Below are positions 51,709 to 60,315 of a stretch of 64,000 bases of DNA, piece after piece. A program made the translations under genes and the position numbers. Source of the DNA: Chitinophaga sp. HK235. Lineage in GTDB: Bacteria; Bacteroidota; Bacteroidia; Chitinophagales; Chitinophagaceae. Every line of letters starts with the position of its first letter. Position 1 is the first letter of the stretch. The DNA lies in contig NZ_CP073766.1 in NCBI RefSeq assembly GCF_018255755.1, positions 5,268,501 to 5,332,500 on the forward strand, in the 5' to 3' direction. Below the pieces are notes generated by a model. The model had not been told where the DNA came from, did not search any database, and saw only the letters and a program-made list of their open reading frames with translations.

Positions 51709-51960
51709 TCAGCTATAAATCTGCCACAGTCCTACCAGGCAGGCTACTACCGACATGAAGATGCCGGCGGCGGCGAGCTGCATATCATCGATGTTTTTTC
51801 TGCCGATAAAGAGGGAAATAAGACCGAGTATGCCAGCTACAACACCGGATGTAACGGCATAGGCGGGCGTTTTGGTAGTAAAGGCAAATGCTGCGGCGAT
51901 AACGCCGATTACCAGTGCAGCAATGCAGGTTGTTTTTGTGAGTGTGGTTGAGTGTTGCAT
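51709..51960 (-). CDS. Small membrane protein, three predicted helices
   Basis: An 83-aa hydrophobic protein (CIAALVIGVIAAAFAFTT; AVTSGVVAGILGLISLFIG; AAGIFMSVVACLVGLWQIYS). No family recognised beyond general small membrane proteins. It lies 42 nt downstream of the desaturase-family gene on the same strand. Confidence 0.7.
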   Translation of the reverse strand: MQHSTTLTKTTCIAALVIGVIAAAFAFTTKTPAYAVTSGVVAGILGLISLFIGRKNIDDMQLAAAGIFMSVVACLVGLWQIYS

Positions 51961-52002
51961 ATATATTCGGATTTAATGAACAGATGAAGAAAAATCGTAC
52001 AA

Positions 52003-52842
52003 TTATAGGTTACTGCTTACTCCACTTACCTTGTCTTTGTCAGTTACAGGGTGTTCCCAGGGCACTTTGAGCAGTGGGCCTACTTCCTGGTAACGGTTAT
52101 CCGTATATTCATCCAGTCCGTAACGGATGGAGGTAGTATCGGGAACTGCTTTAAAGGTGCCGAAAAGGCGATCCCATATAGAGAAAATATTGGCATAATT
52201 GGAGTCTGTTTCCGGTTGGTAATGGCTATGATGCACCTTATGCATGTCGGGTGACACGATCACCCAGCTGAGGATATCATCGAGTACTTTGGGCAGCCGT
52301 ATGTTGGCATGATTGAACTGCGACATAAATGCGGACAGGGTCTGGTAAAACATCACCATCCAGAAGGGTACTCCCATGGTGATGATGGCCACAAAGAGGG
52401 CGGCTACCCGGAAGATACTTTCTACCGGATGATGGCGCAGCGCGGTGGTAGCGTCAATCTGGGTGTCTATATGGTGTATTTTATGGAACTGCCACATCCA
52501 GGCGGCTTTATGTTGTACGAGATGGATCAGGTAAGCGCCTATCAGGTCGAGCATCAGGAGGGCCAGTATGGTATGGAGCCATAGGGGGAGATGGAGCCAG
52601 TACAGGAGTCCGAAGTGGGTGCTGCTGGTCCACAGGGAGGCTTTGACGATCAGGAAGGCGCAGGCAGTGTTGATGACGAGGGTGGTGAGTGTAAAGAACA
52701 GATTCGTACCGGCATGACGGTACTTGTTGTTACGGAAGTGGAAACGGGGCACCAGGCCTTCTATGATCCACAGTAACAGCAATCCGCCCACGAGGATAGC
52801 GGTGCGGTAATAAGATGGAATATTTTCAAAAAATGTTACCAT
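52003..52842 (-). CDS. Sterol desaturase / fatty acid hydroxylase family protein
   Basis: A 279-aa integral membrane enzyme with several helices and the histidine clusters of the family: HLVQHKAAWMWQFHKIHHID and, near the C-terminus, DMHKVHHSHYQ, which bind a di-iron centre. It may hydroxylate or desaturate a lipid; the substrate is unknown. Confidence 0.88.
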   Translation of the reverse strand: MVTFFENIPSYYRTAILVGGLLLLWIIEGLVPRFHFRNNKYRHAGTNLFFTLTTLVINTACAFLIVKASLWTSSTHFGLLYWLHLPLWLHTILALLMLDLIGAYLIHLVQHKAAWMWQFHKIHHIDTQIDATTALRHHPVESIFRVAALFVAIITMGVPFWMVMFYQTLSAFMSQFNHANIRLPKVLDDILSWVIVSPDMHKVHHSHYQPETDSNYANIFSIWDRLFGTFKAVPDTTSIRYGLDEYTDNRYQEVGPLLKVPWEHPVTDKDKVSGVSSNL

Positions 52843-53070
52843 ATACTGGTAAGATATATTCGGAACTGTCTTTAACGTTGCTTTAATGCATACTGGAGGT
52901 TTTTTCGGGCCGGCAACAATTTCTAACGGGTGGATATTCGGGAGTAACTAATCTATACAAATACTGTTTCTACTGTTGTTTCTATAAGCTGTTTTTTCTG
53001 TTTACTCCGCTTAAAAATTACAACATTTTGGGGAATAAATAAGCGCTCTTTTCCGCCATGGGCAAAGAAA

Positions 53071-53099
53071 AAAGCAACCTCTTTGGAAGAGATTGCTTT
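53071..53099 (-). terminator. Terminator downstream of dnaN
   Basis: A 13-bp stem (53071-53083 with 53087-53099). The one imperfect pair is a U-G wobble in the minus-strand RNA, and a T run follows on that strand, so it suits the dnaN transcript, 84 nt past the stop. Confidence 0.65.
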
Positions 53100-53125
53100 A
53101 TATATAAGTTTTTAGCTATAAGCAT

Positions 53126-53171
53126 GTGACTTTTAGTATATCCGTTTGCTTTAGGCGGGACTAAAAGTTAC
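53126..53171 (+). terminator. Plus-strand hairpin with T6, no gene upstream
   Basis: GTGACTTTTAGT/ACTAAAAGTTAC (53126-53137 with 53160-53171) pairs with a G-U wobble in plus-strand RNA and is followed by TTTTTT. The 22-nt loop has a small CCG/CGG stem. No plus-strand gene precedes it, so it may belong to a small RNA in the 340-bp gap 52843-53182. Confidence 0.45.
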
Positions 53172-53182
53172 TTTTTTACAGT

Positions 53183-54301
53183 TTAGTTATTCAGCATCAG
53201 TGGCATTACCAGCATGAGCAGATCTTCATTTTCTTCTTTTTCGGAAGGTTTGAGGATACCTGCTTTGGTAGCGGTGGCCAGTTCAACGGTTACTTCATCC
53301 CCTTCTGCGGCGTTGAGCATTTCGATGAGGAATTTGGCGTTGAAGGCGATCTGCATATCTTCGCCGGTGTACTGGCAGTTCATACGTTCGTTACCTTCAA
53401 AGGAGAAGTCTACGTCCTGGGCGGAGAGCTGCAGTTCAGTGCCGGTGATATTGAGTGCTACCTGGTTGGTGCTTTTGTTAGCGAATACGCCTACACGTTT
53501 CAGGGCATTCTGGAAGTCGCTTTTTACCACGGTGAGGCGGTAAGGGTTGTCTTTAGGTATTACCACCTTATAGTCAGGGAAACGGGCATCGATGAGGCGG
53601 CAGATCATCTGGGCGCCTTCGTGCTGTACGAAGAAGTGGTTCTGGCTATAAGATACCTTGATTTCAGTATCGTTGTCCGGCAGGGCAGATTTCAGGAGGT
53701 TCAGCGGTTTTTTAGGAACGATGAAACTGTCTGCCTGTGGACATTTTACGTCTGTTCTTACATATTTCACCAGTCTGTGGGCGTCGGTGGCCACGAAGGT
53801 GAGATGTTCGGTGCCCAGCTCGAAGAAAACGCCTGTCATAGCAGGACGGAGGTCGTCGTTGCTCACGGCAAAGAGCGTTTTGTTGATAGCTGTTACCAGG
53901 CCGGTAGAGGGCATGGTAAAAGATGTGGTTTCATCAGCAGCTGGTTCTTTGGGGAAGTTTTCCGGATTTTCTCCCATTACCTTGTACTTACCATTGTCTG
54001 AAGTGATTTCCACGGCGTAGGAGTTCAGATCAATGTGGAAGGTCAGGGGCTGATCGGGCAGATTTTTGAGGGAGTCCATCAAAATTTTCGCCGGGATACA
54101 GATCCGTCCGTTTTCTTTGGCTTCCACCTCCAGCTTCACCCGCATAACGGTTTCAAGATCAGTTGCAACTACGGTCAACTCATTTTTATCAATCAGGAAC
54201 AGGAAATCCTCCAGAATTGGCAGGACTGTATTGGAATTGATAACACCGCTGATCTGTTGTAATTGCTTTAATAAAGTAGAGGAAGAAACAATAAATTTCA
54301 T
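53183..54301 (-). CDS. dnaN: DNA polymerase III beta subunit (sliding clamp)
   Basis: A 372-aa protein of three repeated clamp domains. MKFIVSSSTLLKQLQQISGV, the GVFFELGTEHLTFVATDAHRL segment and the ending LLMLVMPLMLNN are typical of Bacteroidota DnaN. It encircles DNA and tethers polymerase. It stands alone here, away from dnaA, as is common in this phylum. Confidence 0.97.
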   Translation of the reverse strand: MKFIVSSSTLLKQLQQISGVINSNTVLPILEDFLFLIDKNELTVVATDLETVMRVKLEVEAKENGRICIPAKILMDSLKNLPDQPLTFHIDLNSYAVEITSDNGKYKVMGENPENFPKEPAADETTSFTMPSTGLVTAINKTLFAVSNDDLRPAMTGVFFELGTEHLTFVATDAHRLVKYVRTDVKCPQADSFIVPKKPLNLLKSALPDNDTEIKVSYSQNHFFVQHEGAQMICRLIDARFPDYKVVIPKDNPYRLTVVKSDFQNALKRVGVFANKSTNQVALNITGTELQLSAQDVDFSFEGNERMNCQYTGEDMQIAFNAKFLIEMLNAAEGDEVTVELATATKAGILKPSEKEENEDLLMLVMPLMLNN

Positions 54302-54404
54302 GGTCTATATTAGTTTGCTTGTCATTCTTAGTTGTTAGGGAGATGTGCCCATCTGCCTGTCCACTTCACATGGCACCCCTAAAAAGGTGTAAATGTACTG
54401 TAAA

Positions 54405-54412
54405 CAAAGATA
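54405..54412 (-). promoter_or_regulatory. Putative dnaN promoter -7 element
   Basis: TATCTTTG on the minus strand fits the Bacteroidota TAnnTTTG consensus, about 104 nt upstream of the dnaN start. No clear -33 TTG was found at the right distance. Confidence 0.4.
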
Positions 54413-54633
54413 GAAAGTTTTGTTATTCTCCCTAATTTCATCACATCTTATGCACTAAAGATAAGCGGTTTTGCACAAGATGTCCGCCGGGAAAGACATA
54501 TTTAAAATTAAGATAATGCTAAATGGAAAGCAATATTTATGCAGTTTGATTAGATAAATTGCAATAATGAATAGTCTGTATTGATGGATACAAAAAGAAC
54601 GGGGCTTTTCTTTTAAATTATGTTCAAATCGGT

Positions 54634-54641
54634 TACTTTTG
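54634..54641 (+). promoter_or_regulatory. Putative aminotransferase promoter -7 element
   Basis: TACTTTTG fits TAnnTTTG exactly and lies 45 nt upstream of the aminotransferase start. The -33 box is not clear. Confidence 0.45.
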
Positions 54642-54685
54642 CCGCGCTGAAAAATTATTCTAAAACCAACAAAAAATAGCAGGTT

Positions 54686-55945
54686 ATGAAACTGTCTCAT
54701 TTAGCCGAAACATTGATTGGATCAGAAATCATCAAGTTAGCAGCTGAAGTCAAGGAGAAACAGGCCAAGGGCGAGAAGATCTACAACTTCACCATCGGCG
54801 ATTTTGACCCGAAGGTGTTCCCTATTCCGGTTGAATTTGAACAGGAAATCATAACTGCCTATAAGGAACACCTGACCAACTATCCGCCGGCTGATGGTGT
54901 CGCCGAGCTGAGAGCTGCTGTGGGTGATTTTATAGCAGAACGGGAAGGATTGACCTACGATCCGGCCAAGGAAATCGTGATCTCCTGCGGCGGACGTCCT
55001 ATCATTTACGCTACCTTCAGAACTATCGTAGACCGTGGAGAAAAAGTAGTTTACGCTACCCCCTCCTGGAACAACAACCACTACACCCACTTCCTAGAAG
55101 CAGAACATGTGGTGCTGGAAACAAAAGCGGAAAATGACTTTATGCCTACGGCAGCTGAACTGAAACCGCTGCTGAAAGGCGCTACCCTCCTGGCTCTTTG
55201 CTCTCCGCAAAACCCTACCGGTACCGCTTTCCACAAACAACAGCTGGAAGAGATCTGCGACCTGGTTATCGCTGAAAACAAAAGCAGGGGTGCCAACGAA
55301 AAACCGCTCTTCATCATGTTTGACCAGATGTACTGGGTACTGACTTTCGGTGAAACACACCACTACAACCCGGTAATGCTGCGTCCTGAACTGAAAGACT
55401 ATACCATCTTCATCGACGGTATGAGTAAGGCTTTTGCCGCTACCGGCGTAAGGGTTGGTTGGGCACTGGGCCCTGCCCATGTGATCGGCAAAATGAAAGC
55501 CATCCTGTCTCACGTAGGTGCCTGGAGCCCTATGGCGGAACAAAAGGCTGCCGCCCGCTACCTGGTACAGAAAGAAAATGTGAATAAATATCTCCAGCAC
55601 TTCAAAGCAGAAATTGAAGAAAGACTGGTGAAAATCTACGAAGGCTTCGATAACCTGAAAAAGGCTGGTCATGCTGTAGAAGCCATCGCTCCACAGGCTG
55701 CTATCTACCTCACCGTGAAGCTGGACCTGGTAGGTAAAACCACTGCCGACGGTACTGTACTTCAGGACCAGGCTGCGGTAACTTCCTACATCCTGAATGA
55801 AGCTAAGCTGGCACTGGTGCCTTTCTACGCTTTCGGCTCCTCCAAAAATTCCCCCTGGTACCGCCTCAGCGTAGGTACCTGTGTGAAACAGGAGATCCCC
55901 GAAATGTTCGAAAAGCTCAAATCCGCTCTCGAAAAATTAAAATAA
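54686..55945 (+). CDS. Class I/II pyridoxal-phosphate aminotransferase
   Basis: A 419-aa fold-type I enzyme. The PLP lysine is in DGMSKAFAATGVRVGWALG (about residue 251), with SPQNPTGTAF and the substrate-carboxylate Arg in WYRLSVG. It resembles aspartate/aromatic aminotransferases; exact substrate not readable. Single gene with its own promoter and a strong terminator. Confidence 0.92.
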   Translation: MKLSHLAETLIGSEIIKLAAEVKEKQAKGEKIYNFTIGDFDPKVFPIPVEFEQEIITAYKEHLTNYPPADGVAELRAAVGDFIAEREGLTYDPAKEIVISCGGRPIIYATFRTIVDRGEKVVYATPSWNNNHYTHFLEAEHVVLETKAENDFMPTAAELKPLLKGATLLALCSPQNPTGTAFHKQQLEEICDLVIAENKSRGANEKPLFIMFDQMYWVLTFGETHHYNPVMLRPELKDYTIFIDGMSKAFAATGVRVGWALGPAHVIGKMKAILSHVGAWSPMAEQKAAARYLVQKENVNKYLQHFKAEIEERLVKIYEGFDNLKKAGHAVEAIAPQAAIYLTVKLDLVGKTTADGTVLQDQAAVTSYILNEAKLALVPFYAFGSSKNSPWYRLSVGTCVKQEIPEMFEKLKSALEKLK

Positions 55946-55951
55946 TCATAC

Positions 55952-55974
55952 AGGCCCGGGTGATCCCCGGGCCT
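55952..55974 (+). terminator. Terminator of the aminotransferase gene
   Basis: AGGCCCGGG/CCCGGGCCT, a 9-bp GC-rich stem with a 5-nt loop followed by seven T, 6 nt after the stop codon. Confidence 0.92.
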
Positions 55975-56004
55975 TTTTTTGCCCCACATTTTTGCCCCGG
56001 TGAG

Positions 56005-56185
56005 CTGGTTTGTCCCCAAGCTGGTGAGCACTAGTGGTACTTTTTGCTTCAGCAGCGCCGCTGGTTTATCCCCAGCCCGGAGTGCTATGGGTATTTTCAG
56101 CTCCGGCAGTGGTCAAAGGGTTTCTTGTTTATCCCCCCAAGTGCTACAGGAACTTGCGCCCCAAAGAGTATCTGATTTATCCCCA
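56005..56185 (+). repeat. Four degenerate TTTATCCCCA-type repeats
   Basis: CTGGTTTGTCCCCA (56005), CTGGTTTATCCCCA (56061), CTTGTTTATCCCCC (56124) and CTGATTTATCCCCA (56172) are 48-63 nt apart, each followed by a similar AGTGCTA/AGCACTA-like segment in the first three. They fill the space after the aminotransferase terminator. The rest of the 540-bp gap up to the TetR gene is AT-rich and non-coding. Confidence 0.6.
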
Positions 56186-56356
56186 GGCTTCCTATTATAA
56201 TAGCTTTTGCCAGCAGTGCTGAAAAATCTCCCTCCCCTATCTATCCGATCAATCTCCCTTGTTAATTGTTTGATAAGAAGGTGATCATCCCAACAAAAAA
56301 CACCCAGCTAAAACAGTCTCTTATTGATCATATTTTATTATTAATAATTTTAAATG

Positions 56357-56469
56357 TTATTGAAATTCAATAATTTAATATTTATTCTTATCATGATAAT
56401 ATAATTATCTAGTTGGCTATAATTGACTTTTTGACTTTTGTCATCAGAAAGTTAAATACCTGTTAAATA
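56357..56469 (+). promoter_or_regulatory. Operator/promoter region of the TetR-efflux operon
   Basis: The AT-rich stretch contains the palindromes TTATTGAA-A-TTCAATAA (56357-56373) and TTATCATGATAA (56388-56399), a repeated TTGACTTTT (near 56423 and 56431) and GTTAAATA twice, 11 nt apart (56451, 56462). These are plausible binding sites for one or both TetR proteins encoded just downstream. Confidence 0.4.
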
Positions 56470-56539
56470 GTCAACCAGCTCTACTATTTTGAAAAAACTT
56501 CCTAATTTTGACCTTGAAACTAAAAAAGTCAGAAAGTTA

Positions 56540-57145
56540 ATGCATGCAGAGAATAAAGACGAAATGAGGGACAAGATCCTGGAAGCGGCTCTGAGGCGTT
56601 TTACACATTATGGCGCTGCCAAGACCACGATGAACGAGATCGCTGATGATCTCCACTGCTCCAAGGCATCTTTATATTATTATTTCCCGGACAAGAAGGC
56701 CATGCACCTGGCTGTACTGGAGAAAATAGCGGAAGCATATTTTACAGAGATGGCCAAAGTGACAGAGAACATCCAGTCGGCGGCCCAGGCTTTGTATGAC
56801 TTAATAGATGTCAAAAAGGCTTTCATCAGTAAGTTTTGCCGCCTGGAGATCTTTAAGATACAGCACGATGGGGGTGCCGCCTTCGAGGAAGGTGTCAAAA
56901 AGGCCAAGCAGATAGAGATCGGTGTATGTACAGAGATTATCAAAGTTGGCATTGCCTCCGGAGAGTTCAATGTGTTCGATGCTGCACAAACAGCAGAACT
57001 GATGGTACAAGCGCTCGTAGGACTGCGTTTCTCCGTTCCGGGCCGTTTCGCCAACGAAGCAGACATGGACGAGGAAACGTTTGAACTTGTGATTGAAAAA
57101 CAAAAAATGTTGCTGGACATATTCATAAAAAGCATGAAGGCATAA
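56540..57145 (+). CDS. TetR-family regulator 1 of the efflux operon
   Basis: A 201-aa protein with an N-terminal TetR HTH (RDKILEAALRRFTHYGAAKT, then LHCSKASLYYYFPDKKAM) and a helical ligand-binding C-terminal domain. I chose the ATG at 56540; the frame is open to a TTG at 56489, and a TAATTTTG (-7-like) box at 56503-56510 favours the later start. It is the first of two tandem TetR genes, 10 nt before the second, and probably represses the operon. Confidence 0.87.
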   Translation: MHAENKDEMRDKILEAALRRFTHYGAAKTTMNEIADDLHCSKASLYYYFPDKKAMHLAVLEKIAEAYFTEMAKVTENIQSAAQALYDLIDVKKAFISKFCRLEIFKIQHDGGAAFEEGVKKAKQIEIGVCTEIIKVGIASGEFNVFDAAQTAELMVQALVGLRFSVPGRFANEADMDEETFELVIEKQKMLLDIFIKSMKA

Positions 57146-57155
57146 ACAGAAGATC

Positions 57156-57770
57156 ATGGTAGCGAGGGAAAGAATTTTAGAGGTGGCATTAAAGCTGTTC
57201 AGAACATACGGCGTAAAAGGAGTGACCATGTTTGATATTGCCCGCGACTGCGGCATGTCCAAAAAAACTGTTTATGAGCATTTCTCTGATAAACAGTCGC
57301 TCATCAACGAAGGCATGGAGCAGATGATAAACGGCCACAGTGCAGCTTTTCAGGAAACACAGACTACTGCTGAAAATGCTATCGATGAACTGGTCCGTAA
57401 TATGAAATATATCACCAGCATGGCCAGATCGTTTAACCCGGTTATGCTGTTTGAAATACAGAAATACCATCCGGATACCTGGAACAAAATTGAAAACTTC
57501 CAACGCAACTGTATCCTGTATGGCATCACAGAAAATCTGAAAAGGGGAATGTCGGAAGGCCTATACCGGCAGAACCTTGATCTGGATATTATTGCGCGCA
57601 TGCGCCAGCTGCAGCTGGATGCCGCTTTTGACCAACTTCAGTATCCGGTAGACAAATTTGAAATGCCGGTAGTAATGGAACAGGTCACCGCTCACTTTAT
57701 ACTGGGAATTGCCACTATCAAAGGCCATAAGCTGGTAAACCAGTATTTGCAAATCAAAGAAGAAGAATAA
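57156..57770 (+). CDS. TetR-family regulator 2 of the efflux operon
   Basis: A 204-aa protein with HTH RILEVALKLFRTYGVKGVTM and CGMSKKTVYEHFSDKQSL and a divergent C-terminal ligand domain, distinct from regulator 1. Two stacked TetR genes before TolC suggest two inducing signals or a relay. It lies 9 nt upstream of the tolC-like gene. Confidence 0.9.
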   Translation: MVARERILEVALKLFRTYGVKGVTMFDIARDCGMSKKTVYEHFSDKQSLINEGMEQMINGHSAAFQETQTTAENAIDELVRNMKYITSMARSFNPVMLFEIQKYHPDTWNKIENFQRNCILYGITENLKRGMSEGLYRQNLDLDIIARMRQLQLDAAFDQLQYPVDKFEMPVVMEQVTAHFILGIATIKGHKLVNQYLQIKEEE

Positions 57771-57779
57771 CATTAACGT

Positions 57780-59138
57780 ATGAAGCGATTAAAGTTAACG
57801 CTTATCCTCTTGATGGGGATAGGGGGATATCATGCCTACGCCCAGGCGCCACTGACTTTACAGGAAGCGCTGAAGTTTGCACTGAGTAACAACCACCAAC
57901 TCTCCAGAACAAAAATGGAAGAGGAAATGGGTAAATTCAAAACCCAGGAAGTCCGCTCCCAGGCGCTTCCCCAGGTCAATGCCAGTGCCTCTTACACCGA
58001 TAACCTGAAACTGGCCAAGTCACTCATCCCTGGTACTGCTTTAGGTAAACCTGCAGACAGCTCCGTGACCATTACTTTTGGTACCCAGTATACCGCCGGT
58101 GTTGGTGCTGAACTGGAACAGCAGATCTTCAACAAATCTGTTTTCACCGGTCTGAAAGCCGCCAAGGCAGGAGAAGAATATTATTCCCTGCAAACACAGA
58201 AATCTACTGAAGAAGTGATCTATAATGTGTCTCAGCTCTATTACCAGTTGCTGGTAACACAGGAAAAAATCACGACTATTAACAGTAACATCGAAAAGCT
58301 GACCCAGCTGGTGAATACCACCCAGTCACAATTTGATAACGGCCTCGCCAAAAAAATAGACCTGGACCGTATCAAGGTAAACCTGACCAATTATAAAACC
58401 CAGCGCACCCAGCTGCTCAACGCATCAGCGACGCAGACTAACAACCTGAAACGTGTAATGGGCATGCCTTTGCAGTCCAGTTTTACCATCCCGTCAGCAT
58501 CACTGAAAGATATCGAAAACAAAGCCGCCGGCGTATTGCAATACGATGATATGAACCTGGACAACAGGACCGAATTCAAACTCATTCAGAAACAGGAACA
58601 ACTGCAGGAGCTACAGAAAAAAGCTTACCAGGCAGCATACTTCCCGGTTCTTTCTGCCTTTGGCCGTTATTCCTATAACGGGATGAGCCAGCAGTTCCTG
58701 TTTGCCAAAGACCCGGCTAATTCTACTTTCTGGTACGGTGCGGCTTCCATAGGTCTGTCACTTCGTATACCCATCTTCGATGGTTTTGGCCGCCGCTCAA
58801 AAGTAAGCCAGGCCAACGTTGCGCTGCGTCAGCTCAATAAACAGAAGGAAGAAATCGCACTCGGCCTGAACACCGAATACGAAAATGCCAAACTGCAGGT
58901 GCGTACCAATCTGTCTACCATCCATACACAAAAGGAAAACGTGGACCTGGCCAACGAAGTGTACTATTCTACCCAGAATAACTACAAACTTGGCCTCGCC
59001 AACCTGACAGACCTGCTTAACGCAGAAACCTCCCTTACTGATGCCCAGAACAGCTACAACGAAGCACTGCTGCAATATAAAATGGCAGAACTGGATATCA
59101 TTAAAAGCAAAGGCAGCCTGAAAGATCTGCTGAACTAA
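57780..59138 (+). CDS. TolC-family outer-membrane efflux protein
   Basis: A 452-aa protein with a signal peptide ending near HAYA and two outer-membrane efflux repeats of long helices and short strands (LTLQEALKFALSNNHQLSR; LGLANLTDLLNAETSLTDAQ). It forms the exit duct for the RND pump encoded downstream. Confidence 0.93.
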   Translation: MKRLKLTLILLMGIGGYHAYAQAPLTLQEALKFALSNNHQLSRTKMEEEMGKFKTQEVRSQALPQVNASASYTDNLKLAKSLIPGTALGKPADSSVTITFGTQYTAGVGAELEQQIFNKSVFTGLKAAKAGEEYYSLQTQKSTEEVIYNVSQLYYQLLVTQEKITTINSNIEKLTQLVNTTQSQFDNGLAKKIDLDRIKVNLTNYKTQRTQLLNASATQTNNLKRVMGMPLQSSFTIPSASLKDIENKAAGVLQYDDMNLDNRTEFKLIQKQEQLQELQKKAYQAAYFPVLSAFGRYSYNGMSQQFLFAKDPANSTFWYGAASIGLSLRIPIFDGFGRRSKVSQANVALRQLNKQKEEIALGLNTEYENAKLQVRTNLSTIHTQKENVDLANEVYYSTQNNYKLGLANLTDLLNAETSLTDAQNSYNEALLQYKMAELDIIKSKGSLKDLLN

Positions 59139-59205
59139 ACATACAAACGAATATTACGATAGACCGCAACTGTGGCGGATATAAACACACAAACTATTTT
59201 TGCAG

Positions 59206-60276
59206 ATGAAAAAGTTTATTATCTGGGGCTTAGTAACAGTAGGTGCAGTGGTGCTGATCATGTGGAAGCTTAACGCCAATAAAAAAGCCAATGAAGCCAA
59301 AACAGAATTTGTAAAGGAAAGCAATAACGGCGCAGTACCGGTACTGGTACAACGTGTATCTACCAACGATTTTACCCAGGGTTTCCTGGCCAACGGCAAC
59401 TTCGCTCCTATCCGCGAACTGTCTTATCTGGCGGAAACTTCCGGCCGCATCACCAAACTTCTGGTAGATGAAGGCAGCGTGGTAAAACAAGGCCAGGCTA
59501 TCGCCTACATCGACGGACAGATCGTCAGCACAGACCTTTCGTCTGCAAAAGCCAACCTCGACCAGCTGAAAGTAGATAAAGAAAGATATGAAAGCGCATT
59601 CAAAACAGGTGGCGTTACCCAGAAACAGGTAGATGATGTACGGTTACAGTACGACATTGCTAAAAGTAACTACGAAGCCGCCGGCCGCCGTGTAAGCGAC
59701 ACTTACGTGAAAGCACCTATCTCTGGTATCATCAACAAAAAATATGTTGAGCAGGGTGCTTACCTCTCTCCCGGTAACAAAATGTTTGATATCGTTGACG
59801 TGTCCAGGCTCAAACTGGCCGTAGCCGTGCCTGAAGCACAGATAGTTGCCCTGAAAAAAGGACAGAAAGTGAAAGTTACTTCCAACGTGTTCCCGGAAGC
59901 CAGCTATGAAGGCACTATCACCTTCATCGCTGCCAAAGGCGACAACTCCCTCAACTATCCGGTTGAAATGGAAGTAAACAACGTAGCAGATAAAGAACTG
60001 AAAGCCGGTATGTACGGAACAGCCCATTTTGAAGCACCACAGGCCAGCAAAACCATGTTCATCGCCCGCACTGCTTTTGTAGGTGGTGTAAGCAGCAACG
60101 AAGTATATGTGATGGAAGGTAAAGTGGCCAAAAAACGTAAGGTAATTGCCGGTCAGATCATCGGTGACCAGGTGGAAATACGGGGAGGCCTGAACGAAGG
60201 TGATACCTTGATCATCAGCGGTCAGATTAACCTCACCGATGGCACTCCTGTAACAGTACAGGGCGGTAGCAAATAA
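59206..60276 (+). CDS. RND efflux periplasmic adaptor (membrane fusion protein)
   Basis: A 356-aa protein with an N-terminal signal/anchor helix (FIIWGLVTVGAVVLIMW), a lipoyl/barrel-sandwich hybrid split around a helical hairpin (GRITKLLVDEGSVVKQGQAI; VKAPISGIINKKYVEQGAYL) and beta-barrel/MP domains. The ATG at 59206 is preferred to a TTG two codons upstream. It bridges the RND pump and TolC. Confidence 0.93.
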   Translation: MKKFIIWGLVTVGAVVLIMWKLNANKKANEAKTEFVKESNNGAVPVLVQRVSTNDFTQGFLANGNFAPIRELSYLAETSGRITKLLVDEGSVVKQGQAIAYIDGQIVSTDLSSAKANLDQLKVDKERYESAFKTGGVTQKQVDDVRLQYDIAKSNYEAAGRRVSDTYVKAPISGIINKKYVEQGAYLSPGNKMFDIVDVSRLKLAVAVPEAQIVALKKGQKVKVTSNVFPEASYEGTITFIAAKGDNSLNYPVEMEVNNVADKELKAGMYGTAHFEAPQASKTMFIARTAFVGGVSSNEVYVMEGKVAKKRKVIAGQIIGDQVEIRGGLNEGDTLIISGQINLTDGTPVTVQGGSK

Positions 60277-60315
60277 GCCTGAATCGTAACTGGTGTTTGA
60301 ACTAATTTTTGCAAC

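Noticed and set aside
55979..56200. 73-codon open frame across the TTTATCCCC repeats
   Set aside because: It begins right after a terminator and merely translates the repeats; no start signal.
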